In this document: piece by piece, positions 8,951 to 17,105 of the stretch | Numbering within the stretch: the stretch's first letter is position 1 | Layout of the letters: each line of letters begins with the position of its first letter | NCBI GenBank assembly: GCA_020073615.1 | Contig: JAIQEX010000029.1 | Span: forward strand, 1-55,942 | Source: Terriglobia bacterium | Lineage (GTDB): Bacteria > Acidobacteriota > Terriglobia > Bryobacterales > Bryobacteraceae | DNA length: 55,942 nt | Reading direction: 5' to 3' | The notes under the pieces: model-generated | Database searches by the model: none | Told to the model about the DNA's origin: nothing | What the model saw: the letters and a program-made list of their open reading frames with translations, nothing else | Translations under genes and position numbers: made by a program

Positions 8951-9496
8951 TCAGTTCGTGCGCCCCATCTCGTAGACGTAGATGGTATGTTCCATGGTGC
9001 CGGTCTTGACCACCAGCGCCTCCACCGGCTTCCAGCCCTTGATGGGGAATTCGTTGGAAACCACGCGCGAGCCCGGCTTCAGATCCTTCTCCAGGTTGGG
9101 CTTCAACCGTTCGTTGGAACCGGTCATCAGGAACATGGTCACCACGGTGGCGGGCGTCAGGTCCACGTGCAGCACGTTGCCCTCGATCATGGAGACGCGC
9201 TCCTCCAGGCCCAGCGCCTTGATCCGCTGCCGCGCGATGCGGCAGAGATCCGGGCGGATCTCCACGCCCACGGCCCGGGCGCCGAACTTTTGAGCGGCGG
9301 TGATTACGATGCGCCCGTCGCCGCTGCCCAGATCGTACACTACGTCGCCGGGCTTCACCCGCCCGGCCTCCAACATCCTCTCGACGATGATTTGCGGCGT
9401 GGGTATGTAGGGCGCCAGGTCGTTGTGCCCGAACTGTTGGGCCAGGCACGGAAGGGCGGCGAATCCAGCCATCAGCGCAATAGAGAAAGCCCGCAT
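8951..9496 (-). CDS. Class I SAM-dependent methyltransferase with N-terminal signal peptide
   Basis: 181 residues. The first ~19 (AFSIALMAGFAALPCLA, then QQ) look like a Sec signal peptide. The methyltransferase fold follows: YIPTPQIIVERMLEAGRVKPGD, motif I VYDLGSGDGRIVI, motif II AVGVEIRPD, and a DLTPATVVTMFL strand in place of motif IV. The PTP..VV..ML..A.....D.VYDLGCGDGR pattern is known from a widespread family of small putative methyltransferases, sometimes compared with DOT1-like enzymes. The substrate is unknown. An exported SAM enzyme is odd because SAM is cytoplasmic; the N-terminus may instead act as a membrane anchor facing the cytoplasm. The start lies 3 bp after the stop of the upstream gene (9500-10735), so the two form an operon. 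Confidence 0.82.
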   Translation of the reverse strand: MRAFSIALMAGFAALPCLAQQFGHNDLAPYIPTPQIIVERMLEAGRVKPGDVVYDLGSGDGRIVITAAQKFGARAVGVEIRPDLCRIARQRIKALGLEERVSMIEGNVLHVDLTPATVVTMFLMTGSNERLKPNLEKDLKPGSRVVSNEFPIKGWKPVEALVVKTGTMEHTIYVYEMGRTN

Positions 9497-9499
9497 TGG

Positions 9500-10735
9500 T
9501 TATTGCGAGGCCGCGCTTCCGGTTCCCGGCCTCACCTTTGATTTTACTATACGCCCTATGATCTCGCTCCAGGCAAAGAACAGGTCGCGCGGGCGGCTGA
9601 TTGTAAATTCAAGGCCCTTGAGGGAGTGGACGGCGTTTCCGATGGCGTCGCGCCACGGGTTGGCCTGCGGGTTCAAATTGTAGTTCATGTAGAAGACGGG
9701 AAGCTTCACGTCGCCGAGCTGCTTCAGCGTGTCCGGCGGCAGACCGTCGTCCAGCACCACCTTCGGTCCCGCGAAGATCACAGCATCCGGCCGGGCCTTG
9801 TCGTCCTTGACCTCGGTGGTGATCAGGCGCGACAGAAACTCCGAGTCGCCGTGCTTCTGGCTCAGCCGCTTGAGGTCCACCGTTCCCAGGCTGAGCGACT
9901 TGAGGGCGTCGCCCATCGCCGGGAAATCGATCTGCGACGCCGCGTCCTGCCGGTACACCACCCGCTGCTCCTGCATATTGAAGGCGACAATCGAAAACTT
10001 GCAGATGCGCGGATCGCGCGCGATGCTGCGCAGAATGGAAAGCAGCGCGTTGGTGTCCAGCGGCTGGAGCGTGGCCGATTGCGCGTCCTGCGGCGCGAAG
10101 TTGATCATCACCTTCACGTTGAGCGGTCCGTCGCGCTGCTCGCGCTCCACCGGGGGCTCCTGCTTGAACGGCTCCGTGTCGGCGGGCCGGATCGCGTTCC
10201 CCGGTATGTCGAGCGCCATCTGCTTGTCCTTGGGCGGCAGGACGGCCTCGAGGTCCCAGTTCGACGAGCAGATCCGCTCCAGGCGGTCGCGCATCAGCCA
10301 GTCGACATGATACTTTCCTTCCCCGACGTCGAAATTGCCCTGCAGATAAGCAGGGCCCTTTTCGTCTTCGTCGATGGCCGGCACGGCGATCCGCCGCGAA
10401 AAATAAACCGGCTCGTCGGGGCGATTCTCCGCCGTCACCCGGAACACCGTGGTGAGCGTGTTTTCCGAGCCCGCGAGATCCTTCAGCGGAATCACCAGAT
10501 CGTATCCCGTGTGAAACTTCAGGTCGAATCCCAAGGTTGGCTTGACGGGGGTCACGGTGCACGGAAGATCCTTCCGCGTCTCGCGCGATTCCAGGATGGC
10601 GGCATCGGAAGCAAACAACTGGACCACGCCCCCCGGCGCGCTGGCGGTCATGAGCTCCTGCGCGCCCAGCACGCCCCGAGTGAGGACCAACACACAGACG
10701 ACAGCCCGCGAATCGGCCGCCATACGGCGCCGCAT
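9500..10735 (-). CDS. Secreted protein with degenerate vWA-like region, function unknown
   Basis: About 411 residues when started at the Met at 10735, which puts a good signal peptide at the N-terminus (AVVCVLVLTRGVLGA then QE). A longer form from 10777 is also open. Residues ~25-200 are beta-rich, with no motif that I recognise. From LNVKVMINFAPQ on, the alternation of hydrophobic strands and helices (LLSILRSIAR, CKFSIVAFN, RPDAVIFAGPKV, LPVFYMNYN) resembles a von Willebrand A-type fold. The metal-binding DxSxS motif is missing. Acidobacteria carry many secreted vWA-related proteins, which makes this reading reasonable but not proven. It precedes the exported methyltransferase by 3 bp, so the two products may work in the same compartment. 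Confidence 0.6.
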   Translation of the reverse strand: MRRRMAADSRAVVCVLVLTRGVLGAQELMTASAPGGVVQLFASDAAILESRETRKDLPCTVTPVKPTLGFDLKFHTGYDLVIPLKDLAGSENTLTTVFRVTAENRPDEPVYFSRRIAVPAIDEDEKGPAYLQGNFDVGEGKYHVDWLMRDRLERICSSNWDLEAVLPPKDKQMALDIPGNAIRPADTEPFKQEPPVEREQRDGPLNVKVMINFAPQDAQSATLQPLDTNALLSILRSIARDPRICKFSIVAFNMQEQRVVYRQDAASQIDFPAMGDALKSLSLGTVDLKRLSQKHGDSEFLSRLITTEVKDDKARPDAVIFAGPKVVLDDGLPPDTLKQLGDVKLPVFYMNYNLNPQANPWRDAIGNAVHSLKGLEFTISRPRDLFFAWSEIIGRIVKSKVRPGTGSAASQ

Positions 10736-10951
10736 CGACGATTGGGGCATCATCGCCTTACCCATAGCACCTGCCATACCAGTGGTTTCCTCACCACATC
10801 CTGGTCTAGGTATTATCGCGTATCTTTGGCACCCTGCATAGCCCGAAAACGGTTAATCGTGCGGCCGCCGCCCGCGGCCCCGGTCTGGTGGGAAAGTCCG
10901 GTGGGAAAAGAAGTCCGCCTGGAATGGGAAGAATTTGCCGGGAAACGGGAG

Positions 10952-11206
10952 TTACGCGGGCGGTTTTCCGGATCGCGCATCCCGGCTGCCGGCGCGGACG
11001 TGGTCCACAATCCCCGCCTCGGCCAGTTGCGCCCCGGTCACAAAAAACCGTTTCCCGCAAAACCGGCAATGCCGCGGCACCCGCCCGCGCCTCCTCATCA
11101 ACCGGTCGAAAATGCCGCGCGACCGGGATGGCGCGTGGTCCTTGCCGAAACACCGGGGACACCGCAACTCCCCAGGCTTGATTTCTATGGGAGTATGAAT
11201 TTCCAA
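10952..11206 (-). CDS. Small zinc-ribbon protein
   Basis: 84 residues. A CPRC...CRFC pair of CxxC knuckles (LRCPRCFGKD and RHCRFCGKRFF) is separated by a basic stretch SRSRGIFDRLMRRRGRVP. This is a four-Cys zinc ribbon with an inserted basic helix, a layout seen in short proteins of this phylum. The role is unknown; nucleic-acid or membrane-proximal binding is possible. The frame opens with TTG at 11206 and no strong ribosome binding site, so the start is uncertain. It is divergent from proline dehydrogenase with 56 bp between. Confidence 0.55.
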   Translation of the reverse strand: MEIHTPIEIKPGELRCPRCFGKDHAPSRSRGIFDRLMRRRGRVPRHCRFCGKRFFVTGAQLAEAGIVDHVRAGSRDARSGKPPA

Positions 11207-11262
11207 ACCCGCAGTCTAACAAAATTCACTTGTTTTGTGCGGTGATCGCATGGTGTTAGCCT

Positions 11263-12177
11263 GTGTTCGTGCGCAGTTTCTTCCTCTTCTTGTCGCGCCA
11301 GCGGCACCTGCGAAAATGGATGGAAACCTCTTCGCTGGGCCGGCGCCTGGCCACCCGTTTCGTGGCCGGCGAAACCCTCGACGGCGCGCTCGCCGTCGGC
11401 CGCGCGCTCAATGCAGAAGGCATCACCGTCACGCTCGACCACCTGGGCGAAAGCGTCACCTCGCTCGAAGAGGCCGCGGCCGCGCGCGACGTTTATCTCC
11501 GTACTCTTACCGCCATTCATGATTCCGGCATTCAGGCCAACGTGTCGCTCAAGCTCACGCAGTTCGGCCTGGATTTTTCCTTCGAGCAGTGCCTTTCCAA
11601 CGTTGGCCAACTGGTCGAGCGCGCCGCCGGGTTGAACAGCTTCGTGCGCGTCGACATGGAATCGAGCGCGTACACGGATCGCACGCTCGAGCTGGTCGAG
11701 ACCTTGCACGCCCGGCACGGCGCGGTGGGGGTGGTGATCCAGTCTTATCTGCACCGCAGCAAGCAGGACGTCGAAAAACTGTGCACCCGCGGGATCCGCG
11801 TGCGGCTCTGCAAGGGCGCCTACCTGGAGCCCCACGCCGTGGCCTTCGCCGCGAAATCCGAGGTGGACCGGAGTTTCGTCGAGCTGATGAGACTGCTGCT
11901 CGAAAAAGGCGATTACCCCGCCATTGCCACCCACGATGCGGCGCTCATCGAACAGACCAAGGCTTACGCGGCCCAGCGCAAGCTGCCGAGCGACGCCTTC
12001 GAATTCCAGATGCTCTACGGCATTCGCCGCGACCTCCAGCGGAAGCTGGTGGCCGAGGGCTACCGCCTGCGTCTTTATGTGCCGTTCGGCCGGGCCTGGT
12101 ATCCCTATTACATGCGCCGCCTCGCCGAACGCCCGGCCAACGTCTTCTTTATGGTCCGCAACCTGTTCCGGCAGTAA
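11263..12177 (+). CDS. Proline dehydrogenase (ProDH, monofunctional)
   Basis: 304 residues, the usual size for monofunctional bacterial ProDH. It oxidises L-proline to pyrroline-5-carboxylate with FAD and passes electrons to the quinone pool. Visible motifs are the barrel strands ITVTLDHLGE and NVSLKLTQFG, the SFVRVDMESSAYTD segment, VVIQSYLHR, and VRLCKGAYLEP with the conserved Lys. The C-terminal RLYVPFGRAWYPYYMRRLAERP carries the Y..RR..E substrate-binding residues (the family signature). The GTG at 11263 is taken as start; a second in-frame GTG lies two codons on. The partner P5C dehydrogenase is not in the window. Confidence 0.93.
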   Translation: MFVRSFFLFLSRQRHLRKWMETSSLGRRLATRFVAGETLDGALAVGRALNAEGITVTLDHLGESVTSLEEAAAARDVYLRTLTAIHDSGIQANVSLKLTQFGLDFSFEQCLSNVGQLVERAAGLNSFVRVDMESSAYTDRTLELVETLHARHGAVGVVIQSYLHRSKQDVEKLCTRGIRVRLCKGAYLEPHAVAFAAKSEVDRSFVELMRLLLEKGDYPAIATHDAALIEQTKAYAAQRKLPSDAFEFQMLYGIRRDLQRKLVAEGYRLRLYVPFGRAWYPYYMRRLAERPANVFFMVRNLFRQ

Positions 12178-12204
12178 CCTTAACCGCGGTCAATCGCCGG
12201 TGGT

Positions 12205-12477
12205 TCAGACCAGACTGTCGTACTCGGAGTGACTGCCGATCCAGTACCAGACGATGCGATCCTTCTTCATGACAGCCAGATCGCGGTACCCGAGGCCGAT
12301 CCGAGCCGAATAGATGTCATCCTCGCCTTCCAGTTTCTTGAGCTGCAAGCCGGGGTGCGCCGGGTTGCTTTGGAACAGACGATAAGCGCGCTTGGCATCC
12401 CGTTGAACGTCAAAGGGCAGATCGGAAAACAAACGCCAGAACCGCCGGGTTGTCCGGGACTGCACCAATTGTTTCAC
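12205..12477 (-). CDS. RelE/ParE-type toxin of a type II toxin-antitoxin pair
   Basis: 90 residues with the compact RelE/ParE fold pattern: N-terminal helix (TRRFWRLFSDLP), second helix (VQRDAKRAYRLFQSNP), then strands LQLKKLEGEDDIYSARIGLGYRDLAVMKKDRIVWYWIGSHSEYD. The Y(S/R)ARIG.GYRDLA and WIGSHSEYD motifs are typical of ParE/HigB-like toxins. The R.L..... H/E..Y end is the active-site region in mRNA-cleaving members; whether this one targets mRNA or gyrase is not clear. It lies 41 bp downstream of a small acidic gene on the same strand that is the presumed antitoxin. Confidence 0.82.
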   Translation of the reverse strand: MKQLVQSRTTRRFWRLFSDLPFDVQRDAKRAYRLFQSNPAHPGLQLKKLEGEDDIYSARIGLGYRDLAVMKKDRIVWYWIGSHSEYDSLV

Positions 12478-12518
12478 GCATAATTATACGGGAAGCAGGG
12501 GGATTGTAACGGACCGCG

Positions 12519-12734
12519 TCAAAGCAGATCGTCCAATGGCAGCGTCTCGCCCCTCTCGTCTTCCTCAAGGGCTTCCCGTGCCATGCGACGAATCACGTCT
12601 CGTTTCTCTACGAAGCGTTCCTTCCAGGTGTTTTCGTCTTCCAGCGACGCCAGGATCTGAGATGCAATGGCATCCTGCTCATCCTGGGGCAGAGCGCTGA
12701 CTTTTTCCAAAGCCTTCTCCAACAGCGTCGACAT
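12519..12734 (-). CDS. Presumed antitoxin partner of the downstream RelE/ParE toxin
   Basis: 71 residues, strongly acidic, almost all helical: LLEKALEKVSALPQDEQDAIASQIL, followed by an acidic tail with DERGETLPLDDLL. The LPQDEQDAIA..IL..L.DE pattern is common in small antitoxins of RelE/ParE loci in several phyla. A GAGG lies 4 nt before the ATG at 12734. The toxin gene follows after 41 bp, the usual antitoxin-first order. The DNA-binding part is not obvious. Confidence 0.75.
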   Translation of the reverse strand: MSTLLEKALEKVSALPQDEQDAIASQILASLEDENTWKERFVEKRDVIRRMAREALEEDERGETLPLDDLL

Positions 12735-12861
12735 GCCTCAATCTTATCAGCGGATACCGCGAGCCGTCATCTCACAGGCCCTACGGCACCTGCGGCGGCC
12801 AACGCTCCGGCAGTCCATGTTACCTTGGAAACTAAGGGAGGGCGACGGGAGTCTAAACAGT

Positions 12862-13320
12862 ATGCGCTACTGGGGGTATTTCGGCGCGAAACTAGTGGCT
12901 GCGGCCGCGCCACTCTACGGACTGCTGGCGCTGCTGGGTCGAATTTTTCCGCCCAGGCCGAAGAATGCATCCCCGCTCTGGGCGCTGCAGAACATGACCC
13001 AATCGCTGCTCAACAACCTCGCCCTGCTAGTCTGGTTCCTGTTGTGCGCCGGAGCCGTCTACCTCATCGTCCGCGACCAGCGCCGCCGCTGCCGGGTATG
13101 CCTGCGCCGCCTGCGTATGCCCGTGGGCACCGGGTCGTGGGGACGCATGCTGCTTCTGGGCCGGCCGCGCATCGAGTACATCTGCCCCTACGGCCACGGG
13201 ACTCTGAAGGAAGAGGAATTGCAGATCTCCGGCCTGGCCAACGCCGAATGGACGCCCCATTCCGACGATCTGTGGGAGGAGCTCTGCGCCTCCAGCAAGG
13301 CTCCCGGCGACGAACCGTGA
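12862..13320 (+). CDS. Membrane protein with cytoplasmic Cys knuckle, first gene of envelope operon
   Basis: 152 residues from the ATG at 12862, chosen because GGGAG stands about 10 nt upstream and earlier codons show no protein-like pattern. Two membrane segments are visible: KLVAAAAPLYGLLALLGRIF and NLALLVWFLLCAGAVYLIV. A basic segment follows with CRVC, and later a second cluster YICPYGHG, together suggestive of a zinc-binding knuckle (C-x2-C .. C-x4-H). The family is not recognised. The stop overlaps the next gene's GTG (GTGA), so the two are translationally coupled and lie upstream of the PBP1b-like gene. Confidence 0.7.
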   Translation: MRYWGYFGAKLVAAAAPLYGLLALLGRIFPPRPKNASPLWALQNMTQSLLNNLALLVWFLLCAGAVYLIVRDQRRRCRVCLRRLRMPVGTGSWGRMLLLGRPRIEYICPYGHGTLKEEELQISGLANAEWTPHSDDLWEELCASSKAPGDEP

Positions 13321-13661
13321 ACCGCGTTCCGCGTTGGCGTGTTGCGGCCGGTGTGCTGGTCCTGGCGATTCTGGGCGGTTTCGTCGCGCTGTTCACGCCC
13401 ATCTATTTCCATAACCACCAGTTGCAGGATTTCGTCGCCGCCCTGACACACCGTGTCGAGAACCAGACAAAATCCGACGATCTGCTGCGCACCGCGGTGC
13501 TCGATAAGGCTCGCCAGCTTGATCTGCCGGTTACGGAAGACGAAGTGCATATCTTTCGATCGCCGGATGGACTCCGCATCGAAGTGCGCTACCTGGTTCC
13601 CGTCAACCTGCCGGGATACACCGTGAACCTGCACTTCTATCCCGGCGCCGGCAGCCGTTAG
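13317..13661 (+). CDS. Small single-pass membrane protein, DUF4845-like
   Basis: 114 residues starting with a GTG that overlaps the previous stop by 3 bases. One N-terminal membrane anchor (VAAGVLVLAILGGFVALFTPIYFHN) is followed by a ~75-residue extracytoplasmic domain ending PVNLPGYTVNLHFYPGAG. The layout (anchor, then D.L...VL.KA..L.LPV..D.V.I....D...I.V.Y.VPV.L) resembles DUF4845-type proteins of unknown function. It is 29 bp upstream of the PBP1b-like gene and likely in the same transcript. Confidence 0.68.
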   Translation: MNRVPRWRVAAGVLVLAILGGFVALFTPIYFHNHQLQDFVAALTHRVENQTKSDDLLRTAVLDKARQLDLPVTEDEVHIFRSPDGLRIEVRYLVPVNLPGYTVNLHFYPGAGSR

Positions 13662-13690
13662 CCGGGCCGCGCCTGCCGCCACGTGTCTTC

Positions 13691-16324
13691 ATGAGAGAAT
13701 TAGGTATAGTGCCTCAGAAAACCAAAGCGCCCAAACGGGAAATGAAGTTCCGGGTCCCCCGCAGTTCGCGCCTGGCACGATTCTTCCTGAGCAGGACCGG
13801 CCGCCTCCTGGTGGTCGCCATCGCCCTCTTCACCATCCTGGGACTCGGCGTTTTCACGTTCTTCTACGCCAAATATTCGCGGGTCATCGACCAGAAACTG
13901 CGCGCCGGCGTATTTGCCAACACGGCCAAGATTTTCGCCGCGCCCGAAGCGGTGGCCGTCGGCGATACCATGGCCCCGGGCGAGGTGGCCGCCGAACTGC
14001 GCCGCAGCGGCTATAACGAATCGCGCAGCAACCCCATCGGCTACTATCAGCTTTATCCCAACTCCATCGAGGTGTTTCCCGGACCGGAATCGTACTTCAA
14101 CCAGGAGGCCGGCGTCATCAAGTTCTCCGGCGGCCGTATCTCCCAGATCATCTCCCTCCAGGACCAGACCGAGCGGCCGCAGTACCAGCTCGAGCCGCAG
14201 TTGGTCACCAACGTCAGCGGCCCGAGCCGGGAAAAGCGCCGCTTTGTCCACTTCCCCGACCTTCCCGCGGTGCTGGTCCAGGCGGTCACTTCAGCCGAGG
14301 ACAAGCGCTTCTTCCAGCACTCCGGCTTCGACCCCGTGCGCATCGTCAAGGCCGCCTACGTCGATTTAAGGGAGGGCCGTAAAGAGCAGGGCGCTTCCAC
14401 CCTCAGCCAACAGCTCGCGCGCATGTTCTGGCTCGACCAGGATAAGCGCTGGACGCGCAAGCTGGCGGAGATGATCATCACCCTCCAGCTCGAACAGAAG
14501 CTCACCAAGGAAGAAATCTTCGAGGATTACGCCAACCAGATCTACCTGGGCTGGCGCGGCTCCTTCCGCATCCATGGTTTCGGCGAAGCGGCCGAGGCCT
14601 TCCTCGGTAAGGACCTCAGCCAGATCTCTCTACCCGAGGCCGCGGAGCTCGCCGGACTCATCCAGCGGCCCGCCTATTTCGACCCGTTCCATCACCCCGA
14701 CCGCCTGAAGGAACGGCGCAACGTCGTTCTCAGCCTGATGCGGCAGAACGGCTTCGTCGGCGACCGCGATTACGCCCTGGCGGTCGATTCCCCGCTCACC
14801 GTGGTGAAAGGCGCCGCCCAGTCCGTGGAAGCGCCTTACTTCGTCGACCTGGTGAACGAGACACTGCAAAACAAGTTCCAGGATGCCGATTTCCAGTCCA
14901 ACGCCTTCCGCATCTATACCACCGTGGACATGCACCTCCAGCGCGCCGCCTCCGAAGCCATCCGCGCGGGCATGCAGTTGGTGGATGAGCAGATCAAGAA
15001 ACAGCGCCGTTTCCGGGGCCAGAAACCGCCCGAAGCCCAGGTGGCGCTGGTGGCCCTCGATCCGCACACCGGCGAAGTCAAAGCCCTGGCCGGCGGCCGC
15101 AATTACGGCATGAGCCAGCTCAACCACGCGCTGGCCAAGCGCCAGCCGGGCTCCATTTTCAAGCCGTTCGTCTACGCCGCCGCGCTCGATACCGCCGTCG
15201 AAGGCGGCTCGCGCATCCTCACCGCCTCCACCAGCGTGGTGGATGCCCCCACCACCTTCTGGTTCGACGGCAAGCCCTACGAGCCCAGCAATTTCGAGAA
15301 GAAGTTCTACGGCAACGTTACGCTGCGCGATGCCCTGGCCCACTCCTTGAACGTCGCCACCGTGAAAGTGGCCGAAATGGTGGGGTATGACGCCGTGGTC
15401 GAAATGGCCAACCGCGCCGGTATGAATTACAAGATCCAGCCCACCCCGGCGGTGGCCCTGGGCGCTTATGAGATCACCCCGCTCGAAGCCGCCGGCGCTT
15501 ATACCATGTTCGCCAACCAGGGCGAGTACGTGAAACCGAGCTTCCTTTCCCTGGTGCGCTCCGACAAGGGAGCGGTGCTCTACCAGAGCCGCCTGGAAGC
15601 CAAGAAGGTGCTGGACCCGCGCGTGGCGTACCTCATGACCAGCCTCATGGAAGAGGTTTTGCGCACGGGCACCGCGGGTGGCGTGCGCGCGCGCTACAAC
15701 TTTAATGTGCCCGCGGCGGGCAAGACGGGCACCTCGCACGACGGCTGGTTCGCGGGCTACACCTCCGAATTGCTGTGCGTGGTATGGGTGGGGTTCGACG
15801 ATAACCGCGAGCTCAACCTGGAAGGCGCCCATTCGGCGGCGCCCATCTGGATGGAGTTCATGAAGCGCGCGCTGGCCTACCGCGAGTATCGCGGCACCAA
15901 GGCGTTCCAGGCGCCCGAGGGCATCGTGACCATCGATATCGACCCGCAATCGGGCATGCCCGCCACGCCCGCCTGCCCGTCGCCGCGCCCCGAGGTCTAC
16001 ATCGTGGGAACGCAACCCGTGGGGGCCTGCCCGCTGCACGGCGGCCGCCAGGTGACCAATGTCGCCGGCTGGGAAACGCCGCCCCCGCCGCCCGCCCGGC
16101 CGCCACAGCCCGGCGCGGCTCCCGGTCAGGCGGTGGACACCGCCCCGCGCATCACCGGGTCGGGCGGCGATGGCGATATGTCGCCCGCCGCCATCGCCCG
16201 CCGCGCCGCGCGGCAGGACCGCCCCGACCTTCCCCAGGGCGCGCCGCAGCAGTCCCAGCAGCAGCCCGCTAAGAAGGAACCTAAGAAAGGTTTCTTCCGT
16301 CGTCTGTGGGGTGTGTTTAAATAG
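13691..16324 (+). CDS. Class A penicillin-binding protein, PBP1b-like (glycosyltransferase/transpeptidase)
   Basis: 877 residues. Order: basic N-terminus, one membrane helix (~37-60), a UB2H-like domain (~75-165, with YYQLYPNSIEVFPGP), a GT51 glycosyltransferase (~185-360, Glu203 in TSAEDKRFFQHSGFD, then GASTLSQQLAR), and a transpeptidase. The latter has Ser488 in QPGSIFKPF (SxxK), Ser552-x-Asn554 in HSLNVATVK and Lys678 in AGKTGTS. All catalytic motifs are intact. It polymerises lipid II and cross-links peptides at the periplasmic face. A UB2H domain points to PBP1b rather than PBP1a; in E. coli this domain binds the lipoprotein activator LpoB. The last ~100 residues are Pro-rich and end in a Lys-rich tail. 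Met18 (13742) is an alternative start. Two exported proteins follow in the operon. Confidence 0.93.
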   Translation: MRELGIVPQKTKAPKREMKFRVPRSSRLARFFLSRTGRLLVVAIALFTILGLGVFTFFYAKYSRVIDQKLRAGVFANTAKIFAAPEAVAVGDTMAPGEVAAELRRSGYNESRSNPIGYYQLYPNSIEVFPGPESYFNQEAGVIKFSGGRISQIISLQDQTERPQYQLEPQLVTNVSGPSREKRRFVHFPDLPAVLVQAVTSAEDKRFFQHSGFDPVRIVKAAYVDLREGRKEQGASTLSQQLARMFWLDQDKRWTRKLAEMIITLQLEQKLTKEEIFEDYANQIYLGWRGSFRIHGFGEAAEAFLGKDLSQISLPEAAELAGLIQRPAYFDPFHHPDRLKERRNVVLSLMRQNGFVGDRDYALAVDSPLTVVKGAAQSVEAPYFVDLVNETLQNKFQDADFQSNAFRIYTTVDMHLQRAASEAIRAGMQLVDEQIKKQRRFRGQKPPEAQVALVALDPHTGEVKALAGGRNYGMSQLNHALAKRQPGSIFKPFVYAAALDTAVEGGSRILTASTSVVDAPTTFWFDGKPYEPSNFEKKFYGNVTLRDALAHSLNVATVKVAEMVGYDAVVEMANRAGMNYKIQPTPAVALGAYEITPLEAAGAYTMFANQGEYVKPSFLSLVRSDKGAVLYQSRLEAKKVLDPRVAYLMTSLMEEVLRTGTAGGVRARYNFNVPAAGKTGTSHDGWFAGYTSELLCVVWVGFDDNRELNLEGAHSAAPIWMEFMKRALAYREYRGTKAFQAPEGIVTIDIDPQSGMPATPACPSPRPEVYIVGTQPVGACPLHGGRQVTNVAGWETPPPPPARPPQPGAAPGQAVDTAPRITGSGGDGDMSPAAIARRAARQDRPDLPQGAPQQSQQQPAKKEPKKGFFRRLWGVFK

Positions 16325-16340
16325 TCTCAAGGAGGCCTTT

Positions 16341-17105
16341 ATGGTTTTCCGACCCCTCGCCTTCATCCTGGCGGCTGGCTTCACCTGTGCCCTCGCTTCC
16401 GGGCAGTCCGCCAAGGCGCTGGACAGCGCCCCGTCCACCCCCGACACGCAGCCCAAAGCCCTTACGCCGGAGATGCGCGGCGATATCTTCATGGCCCGCA
16501 AGCAGTACCGCGAGGCCATCGATACCTTCCGCGAAGGCCCGCCCCGCGACCCCGTATTGTGGAACAAAATCGGCATCGCCTACCACCAGATGCAGCAGCT
16601 CGACAATGCCAAGAAAAGCTACGAGCAGGCGCTGCGCTTCAAGCCGGACTATGCCGAAGCGATGAACAATATCGGCACCGTCTACTACTCCCGCAAGAGC
16701 TTCCGCAGGGCCATCAGTTGGTACCAGAGGGCCATCAAGACTGCGCCGACGGCCTCCTTCTACAGCAACCTGGGAACGGCGTATTTCTCGCGCAAGCAGT
16801 ATGAACAAGCGACCGCGGCTTACAAGACCGCCCTCGAGCTCAACCCCAACGTGTTCGAGGAGCGCAGCAGCTACGGCACCACCCTGCAGGAAAGGACCGT
16901 CGAGGAGCGCGCCAAGTATCATTACTTCGTGGCCAAGTTATATGCCAAGGCCGGGCGCAACGATCTGGCGCTGCAGTACATCCGAAAAGCGATCGAAGAG
17001 GGCTTCAAAGAGCGGAAGAAACTGGAAGAGGACCCCGAGTTCGCCGCGCTGCGCGACCTGCCGGAGTTCAAAGCGCTGTTGACCCTGGAGCCGCGTGTAT
17101 TGTAG
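16341..17105 (+). CDS. Exported TPR protein following the PBP1b-like gene
   Basis: 254 residues. An excellent AAGGAGG (16329-16335) precedes the ATG at 16341. The signal peptide is PLAFILAAGFTCALASGQ. Three to four TPR units follow from ~residue 45 (e.g. PVLWNKIGIAYHQMQQLDNAKKSYEQALRFKPD, shown here only in part: YAEAMNNIGTVYYSRKSF, ATAAYKTALELNPN). The C-terminal segment (YHYFVAKLYAKAGRNDLAL) is a known TPR-like end with EEDPEFAALRD. In other bacteria TPR lipoproteins such as NlpI scaffold peptidoglycan enzymes. The gene is 16 bp after the PBP stop and overlaps the next gene by 11 bp, so a joint envelope role is likely but unproven. Confidence 0.82.
   Translation: MVFRPLAFILAAGFTCALASGQSAKALDSAPSTPDTQPKALTPEMRGDIFMARKQYREAIDTFREGPPRDPVLWNKIGIAYHQMQQLDNAKKSYEQALRFKPDYAEAMNNIGTVYYSRKSFRRAISWYQRAIKTAPTASFYSNLGTAYFSRKQYEQATAAYKTALELNPNVFEERSSYGTTLQERTVEERAKYHYFVAKLYAKAGRNDLALQYIRKAIEEGFKERKKLEEDPEFAALRDLPEFKALLTLEPRVL

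Noticed and set aside
10806-11222. 138-codon minus-strand frame overlapping the zinc-ribbon gene
   Set aside because: The alternative frame (10952-11206) has two CxxC knuckles and family-like sequence, while this one has none.
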